DNA from: [Clostridium] aminophilum
Lineage (GTDB): Bacteria > Bacillota > Clostridia > Lachnospirales > Lachnospiraceae
Direction of reading: 5' to 3'
Assembly: GCF_900101295.1 (NCBI RefSeq)
Contig: NZ_FOIL01000022.1
Location: 1 to 48,889, forward strand
Length of the DNA: 48,889 nt
In this document: positions 1 to 7,684 of the stretch, in pieces
Numbering within the stretch: the stretch's first letter is position 1
Layout: each line of letters begins with the position of its first letter
Position numbers and translations under genes: made by a program
Notes under the pieces: model-generated
The model's database searches: none
What the model saw: only the letters and a program-made list of their open reading frames with translations
Told to the model about the DNA's origin: nothing

Positions 1-2
1 TC

Positions 3-242
3 TATCACAGAATACGCATGTGCATATGGAAACAGTGGAAACTTCCCAAGACTAAGAAGAGGAATCTTATTAAACTGGGGATACCCGAATACTATGCACA
101 TATCACAGCCAACAGCCGTAGAGGCTATTGGTTTGTGTCTGGTATGGGTGCGGTTAACCGTGCCTTATCAAAAGAAAGACTGATAAACAGTGGCTTTTAT
201 GATTTAGCCACAGCCTATCAGTCTGTGCACGTCAACTATTGA
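3..242 (+). CDS. Group II intron reverse transcriptase/maturase, C-terminal fragment (cut by window edge)
   Basis: Only the last 79 residues or so are visible; the reading frame is open to the left edge, so the N-terminal reverse-transcriptase domain lies outside. The visible part matches the end of LtrA-like proteins: an RxRxxxWKQWK segment, then KLGIPEYYAHITANSRRGYW, the maturase/DNA-binding tail with its typical R-[RK]-G-[YHW]-W core. The protein ends in HVNY with no HNH endonuclease domain, so this is an endonuclease-minus type. The stop codon (240-242) lies next to domain V, as is usual for an ORF encoded in domain IV. Family assignment is firm; subclass is not assigned. Confidence 0.88.
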   Translation, partial: YHRIRMCIWKQWKLPKTKKRNLIKLGIPEYYAHITANSRRGYWFVSGMGAVNRALSKERLINSGFYDLATAYQSVHVNY

Positions 243-243
243 A

Positions 244-313
244 AGCGCCGTATACCGAACGGTACGTACGGTGCTGTGAGAGGACGGGAGCTAATCACTC
301 CCTCCTACTCGAT
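244..313 (+). ncRNA. Group II intron domains V and VI
   Basis: Domain V is seen at 244-275. AGCGCCGTA pairs with TACGGTGCT (one G-U pair), the lower stem begins with the catalytic AGC triad, a distal stem with a small GAAC loop follows, and a two-base CG bulge sits at the expected place. Domain VI follows as a GGACGGGAG/CTCCCTCC stem at about 281-307 with an unpaired adenosine in the CTAATCA segment as likely branch point. The exact 3' splice site needs the consensus of related introns. Confidence 0.8.
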
Positions 314-321
314 TCGTCTCG

Positions 322-1656
322 TTATTCGCCGGCTTCTTTTCGGATGAAATCCATCCATTCGGCAATTTTTTTTTCATATCCGTTGCCGGAAGGCTCATAG
401 AAGACTGTGCCCACCAGATCGTCCGGAAGATACTGCTGTGTGACATAGTGGTTCGGAAAATCGTGGGAATACTTGTATCCGATGCCGTGGCCCAGTTTCC
501 CGGAACTTTTGTAATGCGCGTCCTGAAGATGGGGCGGGATCGGACCGAGTTTTCCCTTTGCCACTGCGTTCTGCGCCGCGAAGATCGCATTGGTGGTGGA
601 GTTGCTCTTCGGCGCGGATGCGATGTAGGCTGCCGCTTCCGCGAGGATCAGATTGGATTCCGGAAGACCGACGCGTTCCGCCGCGAGAGAGGCGGAGACG
701 GCGATGTTCAGGGCATTGGGATCCGCAAGTCCCACATCCTCTGCGGCGCAGATCATCATGCGGCGCGCGATGAATTTGATGTCTTCTCCGGCATAGAGCA
801 TCCGGGCGAGATAGTAGATTGCCGCATCCGGATCCGATCCGCGCATACTTTTGATGAATGCGGAGATGGTGTCATAGTGGCTGTCGCCGTTCTTGTCGTA
901 GCGGACCGCCCGCTTCTGAATACACTGTTCCGCCACTTCCAGTGTGATGTGGATATTGCCGTCGCCGCTCTTTTCCGTGGTGAGAACGCCCAGCTCCAAA
1001 GCGTTCAGCGCGGCTCTGGCGTCACCGCCCGCCATGTCGGCGAGAAAGTCCGCGGCGTCATCCGCAAGGACCGCCCCGTAGCTTCCCATTCCCTTTTCGG
1101 TATCCTTGACCGCCCGCTGCAGGAGAGTGACGATATCCTCTTTTTCCAGCGGCTTCAGCTCAAAGATCCGCGAGCGGGACAGAAGAGCGCCGTTTACCTC
1201 AAAATACGGATTTTCGGTGGTGGCGCCGATCAGCGTGACGGTTCCGTCCTCCACATAAGGAAGAAGGTAGTCCTGCTGTCCCTTGTTGAAGCGATGGATT
1301 TCGTCGATGAAGAGAATGGTGCGTTTCTGGTACATGCCCAGCTCATCTTTGGCCCGGCGGACCACCTCCTCCATATCTTTTTTTCCGGCGGTGGTGGCGT
1401 TGATCTGCTCAAAACGGGATTTGGTCGTGTGGGCGATGACCTGTGCCAATGTTGTTTTTCCGGTACCGGGCGGGCCGTAGAAGATGAGAGATCCGAGTTT
1501 GTCCGCTTTGATGGCGCGGTAGAGAAGTTTTCCCGGACCGATGATGTGCTGTTGACCGACGACTTCGTCGAGATTCTGCGGCCGCATGCGGGACGCCAGC
1601 GGTGCATCATTTTCCATCGTCTTCTGACTCATATAATCAAATAAGTTCATATCCAT
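322..1656 (-). CDS. rarA: Replication-associated recombination protein A (RarA/MgsA, AAA+ ATPase)
   Basis: Clamp-loader-like AAA+ ATPase of the RarA/MgsA/WRNIP1 family, which acts at stalled replication forks. The 444-residue protein has the family's usual length. Walker A GPPGTGKT is at residues 61-68, Walker B ILFIDEIHRF at about 114-123, a sensor-1 GATTENP motif follows, and the C-terminal half matches the tetramerisation domain (SMRGSDPDAAIYYLARML). The start ATG GAT ATG has a GAGG Shine-Dalgarno just upstream. A 31-nt hairpin (1676-1706) sits immediately 5' of that site. The gene is last in a minus-strand group with uppP and ung, and converges on the group II intron. Confidence 0.95.
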   Translation of the reverse strand: MDMNLFDYMSQKTMENDAPLASRMRPQNLDEVVGQQHIIGPGKLLYRAIKADKLGSLIFYGPPGTGKTTLAQVIAHTTKSRFEQINATTAGKKDMEEVVRRAKDELGMYQKRTILFIDEIHRFNKGQQDYLLPYVEDGTVTLIGATTENPYFEVNGALLSRSRIFELKPLEKEDIVTLLQRAVKDTEKGMGSYGAVLADDAADFLADMAGGDARAALNALELGVLTTEKSGDGNIHITLEVAEQCIQKRAVRYDKNGDSHYDTISAFIKSMRGSDPDAAIYYLARMLYAGEDIKFIARRMMICAAEDVGLADPNALNIAVSASLAAERVGLPESNLILAEAAAYIASAPKSNSTTNAIFAAQNAVAKGKLGPIPPHLQDAHYKSSGKLGHGIGYKYSHDFPNHYVTQQYLPDDLVGTVFYEPSGNGYEKKIAEWMDFIRKEAGE

Positions 1657-1675
1657 ATGTTATCCTCGAAGACCG

Positions 1676-1706
1676 GATACGGGACAGATCAATCTGCGCC
1701 CGTATC
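1676..1706 (-). promoter_or_regulatory. Hairpin in the rarA leader, next to its Shine-Dalgarno
   Basis: GATACGGG pairs with CCCGTATC, and inside it CAGAT pairs with ATCTG around a two-base loop. The hairpin lies about 10 nt 5' of the rarA ribosome-binding site on the minus strand. There is no T-run, so it is a leader element rather than a terminator; the role is unknown. Confidence 0.5.
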
Positions 1707-1776
1707 GGATCTGGCAATTCGGTTTGACCGGTTACACTTCGCGGGATGTTGTCGGAAACATTTCCCGCATCCCGGA

Positions 1777-2613
1777 TCAGGCGATCAGGGCGGTGATTCC
1801 CGAATAGACGAGAACAATGACGCCGAGCACGATCCGGTAGTATCCGAAGAAGCGGAAATCATGATTTTTGATGTATCGCATCAGGAAACGGATCGAGAGG
1901 ACCGAGACGATGAATGCGACAGCCATACCGACAACCAGATACAGGAACTCCGCGCCGGTGAACATATTTCCCTTGAGGAAAAACTTCAGAATCTTCAGAC
2001 CGCTGGCGCCGAACATGATCGGAATGCCGAGAAAGAAGGAAAATTCTGCAGAGAGCTCTCTGGAACAGCCCAGCAGCATGGCGCAGAGGATCGTTGCGCC
2101 GGAACGGGAGGTTCCCGGAATCATGGCGAGAATCTGGGAGCATCCGATGAGCATGGCGGTTGACAGCGGCATGCGGCTGATCCGGTCGATGGGGAATTCC
2201 GCATCTTCATTGCGTTTTTCCAGAAGAAGGAAAAAGACGCCGTAGAGGAGCAGCATGGAAGCCACCACGAAACCGTTCATCAGCTGATCCAGAATTTCGT
2301 CCAGAAAGACACCGACGATGGCTGCCGGGACACAGGCACAGATGATCTTGATCCACAGCTGGATGGTCAGACCCTTCTGCTTTTTCGTTTTTTTCGGCGA
2401 GAACGGATTCAGCCGGTGAAAATAGATCACGCAGACGGCGAGAATCGCGCCGAGCTGAATGACAACCATGAACAGTTCCCGGAATGGCGCGCTGACATTG
2501 AGCCGGATCAGGTCATCCACAAGGATCATGTGTCCGGTGCTGCTGATGGGGAGCCATTCGGTAAAACCCTCGACAATGCCGAGGAGAAGAACTTTTAACA
2601 TTTCAATGATCAT
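1777..2613 (-). CDS. uppP: Undecaprenyl-diphosphatase (UppP/BacA)
   Basis: Integral membrane phosphatase that recycles undecaprenyl diphosphate to the monophosphate carrier for peptidoglycan and other wall polymers; it also gives some bacitracin resistance. The 278-residue length is usual. The two signature regions are visible: EGFTEWLPISSTGH at residues 15-28, and PGTSRSGAT at 166-174, which holds the catalytic Ser/Arg. Several hydrophobic helices follow. The start is set by AAGGAG seven bases upstream. It follows ung on the minus strand with a 26-base gap, so the two are probably co-transcribed. Confidence 0.95.
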   Translation of the reverse strand: MIIEMLKVLLLGIVEGFTEWLPISSTGHMILVDDLIRLNVSAPFRELFMVVIQLGAILAVCVIYFHRLNPFSPKKTKKQKGLTIQLWIKIICACVPAAIVGVFLDEILDQLMNGFVVASMLLLYGVFFLLLEKRNEDAEFPIDRISRMPLSTAMLIGCSQILAMIPGTSRSGATILCAMLLGCSRELSAEFSFFLGIPIMFGASGLKILKFFLKGNMFTGAEFLYLVVGMAVAFIVSVLSIRFLMRYIKNHDFRFFGYYRIVLGVIVLVYSGITALIA

Positions 2614-2639
2614 AGGAACAGATTCTCCTTGCGGTTATT

Positions 2640-3314
2640 TCAGATATTCTCAATCTGCCAGTCGATGGGCTCGACTCCGTGTGATTTCAGGAAATCATTG
2701 GCCCGGCTGAAGGGACGGCTTCCGAAGAAACCGCGGTAGGCGGACAGCGGGGACGGATGAGGTGATTCGATGATCAGATGATTCGGGTTCGTCAGCATGG
2801 CCTTTTTCGCCTGGGCGGGACGTCCCCAAAGAAGGAAGACAATCGGACGGTCCACATCGTTCAATACACGGATCGCCGCGTCGGTGAAGGCCTCCCAGCC
2901 GATATTCCTGTGGGAGTTGGCGCGGTGCGCCTGCACGGTGAGGACGGTGTTCAGAAGAAGGACGCCCTGATCCGCCCATTTTTTGAGATAACCGTTGTTC
3001 GGAATACTGCATCCGAGATCGTCGTGAAGTTCCTGATAAATGTTGACGAGAGACGGCGGAATCTGGATATTCGGTTTCACCGAAAACGAGAGTCCGTGCG
3101 CCTGTCCCGGCTCGTGATACGGATCCTGTCCCAGAATCACCACTTTTACGTTGGAAAGCGGGGTAAACTGGAAGGCGTTGAAAATATCGCCGGCCGCCGG
3201 GTATACGGCTCCGGTCTCATATGCTTTTTTGACGGTATAGTAAAGATTCCTGTAGTATGGCTTGGAGAACTCCGGTTTCAGCGGTTCCAGCCAGTCATTT
3301 TCGATCGCACCCAT
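2640..3314 (-). CDS. ung: Uracil-DNA glycosylase
   Basis: Family 1 uracil-DNA glycosylase, removing uracil from DNA as the first step of base-excision repair. The 224-residue protein has the water-activating loop GQDPYH (residues 62-67, catalytic Asp64), the following [10 protein letters not shown] segment, and the C-terminal DNA-intercalation motif HPSPLSA ahead of [13 protein letters not shown]. The start ATG has AGGAG seven bases upstream. It appears to be the first gene of the minus-strand ung-uppP-rarA group. Confidence 0.96.
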   Translation of the reverse strand: MGAIENDWLEPLKPEFSKPYYRNLYYTVKKAYETGAVYPAAGDIFNAFQFTPLSNVKVVILGQDPYHEPGQAHGLSFSVKPNIQIPPSLVNIYQELHDDLGCSIPNNGYLKKWADQGVLLLNTVLTVQAHRANSHRNIGWEAFTDAAIRVLNDVDRPIVFLLWGRPAQAKKAMLTNPNHLIIESPHPSPLSAYRGFFGSRPFSRANDFLKSHGVEPIDWQIENI

Positions 3315-3897
3315 TGCGCACTCCTGATAAAAAATAAATGAAAAAATACTCTGCGGATTTAAAGCTGCATACTTCTATAATTGTAATCGAAACGAAACAA
3401 TATTGCAAAAAAAATCACAATTCACTTCTTTACATTGCGAAAGGAATGAATATAATAAGACATATGAATTCTTATTGGTGGAGCGTCTGGCGAAATCACA
3501 GGCAGAGGCAGGTGATTTCGGATTTGGTGCGTACCATGGAAATCCACATATCGACGCATATTCTCATGGCTGTTATGCCGTCATGGTGAGACCGCGCGGA
3601 GGCTTTTTTCGGGCCGGGTGGATTTGCCTTCTTTATATCTTTTCGAACAATCTGACACAATCAGATGAATTTTGTGTTTTCTAAAACCCAATCCGGCATC
3701 GTTTCAGAAAATCCCTTTTTGGACAGAGTGAACTTCTGTGAAGGTGTAAGTACCCTGTCTGATATGTCCCGGCAATTGCCGCGGATGCGGGAGATGCGGA
3801 TGATCGGGCGGAAAATCAGATATTTGAGACAATAAAGATAATGATTCAGTGACGGAAAACGCCGCCCGACGGCGGCTCGGAAACAGGAGTACAGAGA
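3315..3897. other. Divergent intergenic region ung/rho (583 bases)
   Basis: This stretch separates divergent ung (minus) and rho (plus). I see one good plus-strand promoter (3429-3456) and then about 435 bases of leader before the rho ATG. Short open frames cross it (for example 3403-3684 and 3464-3589), but they lack ribosome-binding sites and recognisable content. A short GCCG/CGGC hairpin (about 3862-3875) lies just before rho. A long rho leader is plausible, since rho is autoregulated in several bacteria, but no specific element is identified. Confidence 0.6.
3429..3456 (+). promoter_or_regulatory. Probable sigma-A promoter for rho
   Basis: TTTACA at 3429-3434 and TATAAT at 3451-3456, spaced 16 bases. 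Transcription would start near 3463, leaving a leader of about 435 nt before rho. Confidence 0.55.
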
Positions 3898-5838
3898 ATG
3901 GAAGAAAAACTGAAAGATCTTTCCGTGGTCGAACTGAGAAAACTGGCGAAGGACCGGGGGATTGCCGGCACCAGCGGACTCCGCAAAGCGGAACTGATCG
4001 AGAAACTGACGGCGGAGAGCGCTCCGGCTGCGGAAAAAACGGAATCTGTGCCTAAGGCGGCAGAACGCCCGCAAAAGCGTGTCCGGAATACCGCTCCGGC
4101 TGCAAACGACGCCCCGGAGACTGTGCCGGCACGGTCTGCACGGCCTGCCGCGGAAAGGGTACGCGCGGGATATAAGGCGCCGGAGGATGCTACGCGGATG
4201 GGAAACGAACCGGACTCCGCAGAGACGGGTCCCACTGCAAGACGGCCGGAGCGGAGGGAGTATGCGTCCAGAACCGGCGGTTCGCGCACCCAGACGAACC
4301 GTGTGAAGACGGGAGACAGTGGCAGGGTAAGACCGGACGGAAAAAATGCGCTGAACCGGAATGCCCGAATCGTGCGCAATTCGAGAAATGAGCGGACAGA
4401 GCGCAGTTATGAGAAACGGACTCCGGCGGCCCGGAATGAGATGGATGCACCGGCGGAGCAGAGAGCGGTGGAGATCCGCACCGCTGAGCCGGGACTTCCG
4501 GAGAACCGGCCGGAAACCCGGATGGACAACCGGCCGGAGAACCGGACAGACAACCGGGCGGAGAATCGGACAGACAACCGGGCGGGTGAAATGCGCGTAA
4601 CGGAGCAGCGGGCCCCGGAAAACCGTATGAACGACAGCCGTACATATGAGAACTCCGTGCCGGGCCGTGCGCAGGAGAACAAAGCACCGGATTTCAACGA
4701 GCTGGACAGCGGCGTGGAGGCACACGGCATTCTGGAGGTCATGCAGGAGGGCTTTGGTTTTATCCGATGCGAAAACTTCCTGCCGGGCGAGGATGATGTG
4801 TACGTGGCACCGTCCCAGATCCGCCGCTTCGGACTCCGGACCGGTGATATGATCCGCGGAAGAAAGCGGGTTAAGAGCGCGACCGAGAAGTTCGGCGCAC
4901 TGCTCTATATCAATGATGTCAACGGCTATCCGGCGGCGACACTGGCCAGAAGACCGAAGTTTGCCGACCTGACGCCGATTTTCCCGAATGAGCGTATCCG
5001 GCTGGAACGCCCGAATGAAGAGAACTCCGTGGCGCTTCGCGTGATGGATCTCTTAAGCCCCATCGGAAAGGGACAGCGAGGCATGATCGTGTCTCCGCCG
5101 AAAGCCGGAAAGACCACCCTTTTAAAGCAGGTGGCCAAGAGTGTGACCGAGCAGTATCCGGAAATGCATCTGATCATTCTTCTGATCGATGAGCGTCCGG
5201 AGGAAGTTACCGATATGAAAGAATCGGTGACCGGCTCTCAGGTGGAGGTAATCTATTCCACCTTCGATGAGCAGGCGGACAATCATCGCCGCGTATCCGA
5301 GATGGTAATCGAGAGAGCGAGAAGACTGGTGGAGCACGGCCGCGATGTCATGATTCTTCTCGACAGCATTACGAGACTGACCAGAGCCTACAACCAGACG
5401 GTACCGCCCAGCGGAAGAACGCTTTCGGGCGGTCTGGATCCGGCGGCACTCTATATGCCGAAACGGTTCTTCGGCGCGGCGAGAAATATCCGTGAGGGCG
5501 GAAGTCTCACGATTCTGGCGACTGCTCTGATCGATACCGGAAGCCGGATGGACGACGTGGTGTACGAGGAGTTTAAGGGAACCGGAAACATGGAGATTGT
5601 GCTGAACCGCAAACTCTCGGAAAAGCGCATCTTCCCGGCCATCGATATTCTGGCGACCGGAACGAGAAGAGACGATCTTCTTCTCACTCCGGGAGAACAG
5701 GAGGCGTCCGATATCATCCACCGCGCGACCAACTCGACGCGGCCGGAAGACTCGGTGGAGAAGATTCTGGATCTGTTCGCCCACACCAAAAACAATTCGG
5801 AATTTGTGGCACTCACAAGACGCAGGAGAATGTTCTAA
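3898..5838 (+). CDS. rho: Transcription termination factor Rho with long disordered N-terminal insertion
   Basis: Hexameric RNA-dependent ATPase that terminates transcription. At 646 residues it is about 225 longer than E. coli Rho (419). Residues 1-40 are the Rho_N helical domain (VVELRKLAKDRGI). Residues 45-272 are low-complexity and rich in Arg, Asn, Glu, Ala and Pro, including near-perfect ENRTDNRA repeats (202-242). The RNA-binding cold-shock-like domain begins at about 276 (EVMQEGFGFIRC). Walker A PPKAGKTT is at about 400, Walker B VMILLDS at about 484, and the C-terminal SEKRIFPAIDI is intact. Charged inserts at this place are known in some actinobacterial and clostridial Rho proteins. 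rpmE follows. Confidence 0.96.
   Translation: MEEKLKDLSVVELRKLAKDRGIAGTSGLRKAELIEKLTAESAPAAEKTESVPKAAERPQKRVRNTAPAANDAPETVPARSARPAAERVRAGYKAPEDATRMGNEPDSAETGPTARRPERREYASRTGGSRTQTNRVKTGDSGRVRPDGKNALNRNARIVRNSRNERTERSYEKRTPAARNEMDAPAEQRAVEIRTAEPGLPENRPETRMDNRPENRTDNRAENRTDNRAGEMRVTEQRAPENRMNDSRTYENSVPGRAQENKAPDFNELDSGVEAHGILEVMQEGFGFIRCENFLPGEDDVYVAPSQIRRFGLRTGDMIRGRKRVKSATEKFGALLYINDVNGYPAATLARRPKFADLTPIFPNERIRLERPNEENSVALRVMDLLSPIGKGQRGMIVSPPKAGKTTLLKQVAKSVTEQYPEMHLIILLIDERPEEVTDMKESVTGSQVEVIYSTFDEQADNHRRVSEMVIERARRLVEHGRDVMILLDSITRLTRAYNQTVPPSGRTLSGGLDPAALYMPKRFFGAARNIREGGSLTILATALIDTGSRMDDVVYEEFKGTGNMEIVLNRKLSEKRIFPAIDILATGTRRDDLLLTPGEQEASDIIHRATNSTRPEDSVEKILDLFAHTKNNSEFVALTRRRRMF
4501..4626 (+). 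repeat. Tandem coding repeat in the rho extension
   Basis: The DNA encodes short repeats of the type ENR-x-DNR (ENRPETR, MDNRP, ENRTDNRA, ENRTDNRA, then ENRMND). At DNA level, units such as GAGAACCGGACAGACAACCG recur with few changes, consistent with recent slippage or unequal recombination. Copy number may vary between strains. Confidence 0.75.
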
Positions 5839-5843
5839 AACGC

Positions 5844-5872
5844 TTGCATTTTGCCATTTGTCATGATATACT
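5844..5872 (+). promoter_or_regulatory. Promoter for rpmE
   Basis: TTGCAT at 5844-5849 and TATACT at 5867-5872, with a 17-base spacer, immediately after the rho stop codon. It would give rpmE its own transcript with a leader of about 135 nt. Confidence 0.65.
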
Positions 5873-5879
5873 ATTCGAG

Positions 5880-6000
5880 CTGTTGTACTGAGCTGACATC
5901 AGCGGGCCTGATATCTGCGTGAGTTGTCTTACGGAAAAGGATGTGCAGGACCTGACAACAACGACACAAGCGGTCGGAAATCGCACATATTTTTCAAAAT
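5880..6000 (+). promoter_or_regulatory. Structured rpmE leader, possible L31 autoregulatory leader
   Basis: Between the promoter and rpmE, GTTGTC (about 5924) can pair with GACAAC (about 5956), closing a hairpin around 32 nt. L31 leader RNAs that mediate autogenous control are described in Firmicutes; whether this one matches the published consensus could not be checked here. The call rests on position and pairing only. Confidence 0.35.
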
Positions 6001-6012
6001 GAGGTGAAAGAA

Positions 6013-6219
6013 ATGAGAGAAGGAATCCATCCAGAGTATCAGCAGGCTAAGGTAGTATGCAACTGCGGCAACGAGTTTACCGTAGGTTCCACAAAGCCGG
6101 AAATCCACGTCGAGATCTGCTCCAAGTGCCATCCGTTCTATACCGGACAGCAGAAGGCATCTTCCATCCGTGGACGTATCGATGCATTCAACCGTAAGTA
6201 CGGAATCAAGAACGCATAA
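6013..6219 (+). CDS. rpmE: 50S ribosomal protein L31, zinc-binding form
   Basis: Small (68-residue) protein of the large ribosomal subunit. It opens with [10 protein letters not shown], typical of L31. Zinc ligands are present (CNC near residue 16 and [10 protein letters not shown] near 36), so this is the zinc-containing C+ paralogue rather than the zinc-independent form. The ATG at 6013 is preferred over the in-frame GTG at 6004, because GAGGTG (6001-6006) is the Shine-Dalgarno for 6013. It has its own promoter and ends at a strong terminator, so it is probably monocistronic. Confidence 0.95.
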   Translation: MREGIHPEYQQAKVVCNCGNEFTVGSTKPEIHVEICSKCHPFYTGQQKASSIRGRIDAFNRKYGIKNA

Positions 6220-6233
6220 TCAAAAGAATTGCC

Positions 6234-6273
6234 GGGGGGTTGAGTTCTCAGAACTCGGCCCCCTGTTTTGTTT
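6234..6273 (+). terminator. Rho-independent terminator of rpmE
   Basis: GGGGG then GAGTTC pairs with GAACTC then CCCCC around a three-base loop, followed by TGTTTTGTTT. The first copy of a dispersed repeat starts directly after this T-run. Confidence 0.85.
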
Positions 6274-6392
6274 CATGGGAAATTTCTCCGAAATTCCCTA
6301 TGAAACAAAACGCTCCGCGGGGCAGCGCACGCCGCTGAAGCGGAAAAACCGGTTTCTTCCGGACATGGGGGGACTTCGAAAGAAGCATGTCG
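6270..6392 (+). repeat. Dispersed terminator-following repeat, copy 1
   Basis: Inverted arms GTTTCATGGGAAATTT (6270-6285) and GAAATTCCCTATGAAAC (6290-6306) enclose a four-base loop. A core shared with the copy at 29482 follows (AACGCTCCGCGGGG, GCGCA, GCCGCTGAA; 6307-6339). Downstream are two further hairpins, one with CCGG/CCGG arms and one with GACATG/CATGTC arms (about 6361-6391). It lies directly after the rpmE terminator. Confidence 0.65.
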
Positions 6393-6410
6393 GAGAGAAA
6401 AAATGACGAT

Positions 6411-6479
6411 GCATATGTAATATGCGTTTGGCCATACGCCCGGTGCGCAAAGATTTGCAGGCGAAACGCATGAATATGC
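6411..6479 (+). repeat. Long inverted repeat upstream of the DUF1385 gene
   Basis: ATGCGTTT (6422-6429) and AAACGCAT (6464-6471) are perfect 8-base inverted arms. The flanking GCATAT (6411-6416) and ATATGC (6474-6479) extend the stem with a small internal loop. Inside, TGC(N8)GCA can form an apical stem. There is no T-run. It could be a structured leader or an operator; I do not recognise it. Confidence 0.5.
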
Positions 6480-6519
6480 AGAGCATGTTTTGGGGCGTAC
6501 AGAGAGGGAAAGTAAGGAT

Positions 6520-7551
6520 ATGAAATATTCAGGAATCGGCGGACAGGCGGTTCTCGAGGGCATCATGATGATGAACCGGAACGCTTTCGCCGTTGCGGCC
6601 CGGCGGAGTGACGGCGGGATCGAAGTGAGAAAGGATACCTATCATTCGATGACGGAGAAGTCGAAGCTTCTCCGGCTGCCGTTTATCCGCGGAGTGTTCC
6701 GGTTTGCGGACTCCATGATCGTCGGCACGAAAGCACTCAATTTTTCGGCCGAGGTGTACGGCATGGAAGAAGAGGAAGAGGAGCCGTCCCGGTTTGAAAA
6801 GTTTCTGGACCGTGTCTTCGGAGAGAAGCTGGAAAAGGTCATCATGGCGGCTGTCATGGTGTTTTCCTTTGCGGCGGCGATCGGGATTTTCATGGTGCTT
6901 CCGCTCCTTCTTGCCGGCGTGTTCCGGAAGCTGACGGAGTCGGAAACGCTGATTGCATTTCTGGAAGGACTGATCCGCGTTCTGATTTTTGTGACGTACA
7001 TCAAACTGGTCTCCCGCATGGAAGATATCCGGCGTACTTTCATGTACCACGGCGGCGAGCACAAATGCATCAACTGCATTGAACATGGACTTCCGCTGAC
7101 GGTGGAAAATGTCCGCTCAAGTTCCAAGGAACACAAGCGCTGCGGCACAAGTTTTCTGCTGATTGTCATGATGATCAGCATTCTGGTTTTCATGGTGGTC
7201 CGGGTGGACGGGATCGCCGCGCGGATCATCAGCCGGATCGTTCTGGTTCCGGTCATCGCCGGAATCTCCTATGAGGTTCTGCAGGCCGCGGGACGAAGCA
7301 GTTCAAAGCTTTCTGACATCATTGCGAAGCCGGGACTCTGCATGCAGGCCCTGACCACGACGGAACCGGATGATTCTATGATCGAAGTTGCAATCGCGGC
7401 GACCGAGGCGGTCTTCGATTGGAAGGCGTATCTCCGCGAAAACTTTCCGGACACGGTAATTCCGGAGACGATTTCCCGGCCGGAGGTCCGCGTGACGGAC
7501 GCGGCGGACGGCCCGTGGAAGATTGAAGCGGACGAAAAAAAGGCGGGCTGA
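6520..7551 (+). CDS. DUF1385 family membrane protein (YqhQ-like)
   Basis: A conserved Firmicutes membrane protein of unknown molecular function, commonly found beside prmC and prfA, as here. At 343 residues it has the usual features: an N-terminal GGQAVLEGIMM motif (residues 7-17), hydrophobic segments at about 107-135 and 142-163, the invariant GGEHKCINCIEHG block (178-190), and two more hydrophobic segments (about 211-227 and 235-255). The ATG at 6520 is chosen over an in-frame upstream GTG/ATG because AGTAAGGA lies just before it and the family begins with a similar YSGIGGQ sequence. No function is claimed. Confidence 0.88.
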   Translation: MKYSGIGGQAVLEGIMMMNRNAFAVAARRSDGGIEVRKDTYHSMTEKSKLLRLPFIRGVFRFADSMIVGTKALNFSAEVYGMEEEEEEPSRFEKFLDRVFGEKLEKVIMAAVMVFSFAAAIGIFMVLPLLLAGVFRKLTESETLIAFLEGLIRVLIFVTYIKLVSRMEDIRRTFMYHGGEHKCINCIEHGLPLTVENVRSSSKEHKRCGTSFLLIVMMISILVFMVVRVDGIAARIISRIVLVPVIAGISYEVLQAAGRSSSKLSDIIAKPGLCMQALTTTEPDDSMIEVAIAATEAVFDWKAYLRENFPDTVIPETISRPEVRVTDAADGPWKIEADEKKAG

Positions 7552-7684
7552 CCGGGCAGGAAACTGTCTGAAAAGGGCGCCGGAGGAATGCCGAAAGAAG
7601 AGGCGCTGCACCGAGAGGAAAAGTCAACGATAAACAGCGGCAAACAATCGGAAAACGGCAGAAACAGGAAGGAGATGAACGGCA

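Larger units (their letters stand above)
1..313 (+). mobile_element. Group II intron, 3' portion
   Basis: This is the right end of a group II intron whose 5' part lies outside the window. It consists of the C-terminus of an intron-encoded reverse transcriptase/maturase followed directly by ribozyme domains V and VI. The 3' boundary is estimated at about 309-313, after the domain VI hairpin, and is not exact. The intron ends about 10-15 bases beyond the stop codon of the convergent rarA gene (stop at 322-324), so it appears to have entered the rarA downstream region without breaking a gene that can be seen here. Confidence 0.85.

Noticed and set aside
3464-3589. A short frame starting MNSYWWSVW in the rho leader, resembling a Trp-rich leader peptide
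   Set aside because: No Shine-Dalgarno, start codon is at the predicted transcript start, no tryptophan genes downstream, and the frame runs on for 42 codons without a terminator/antiterminator layout.
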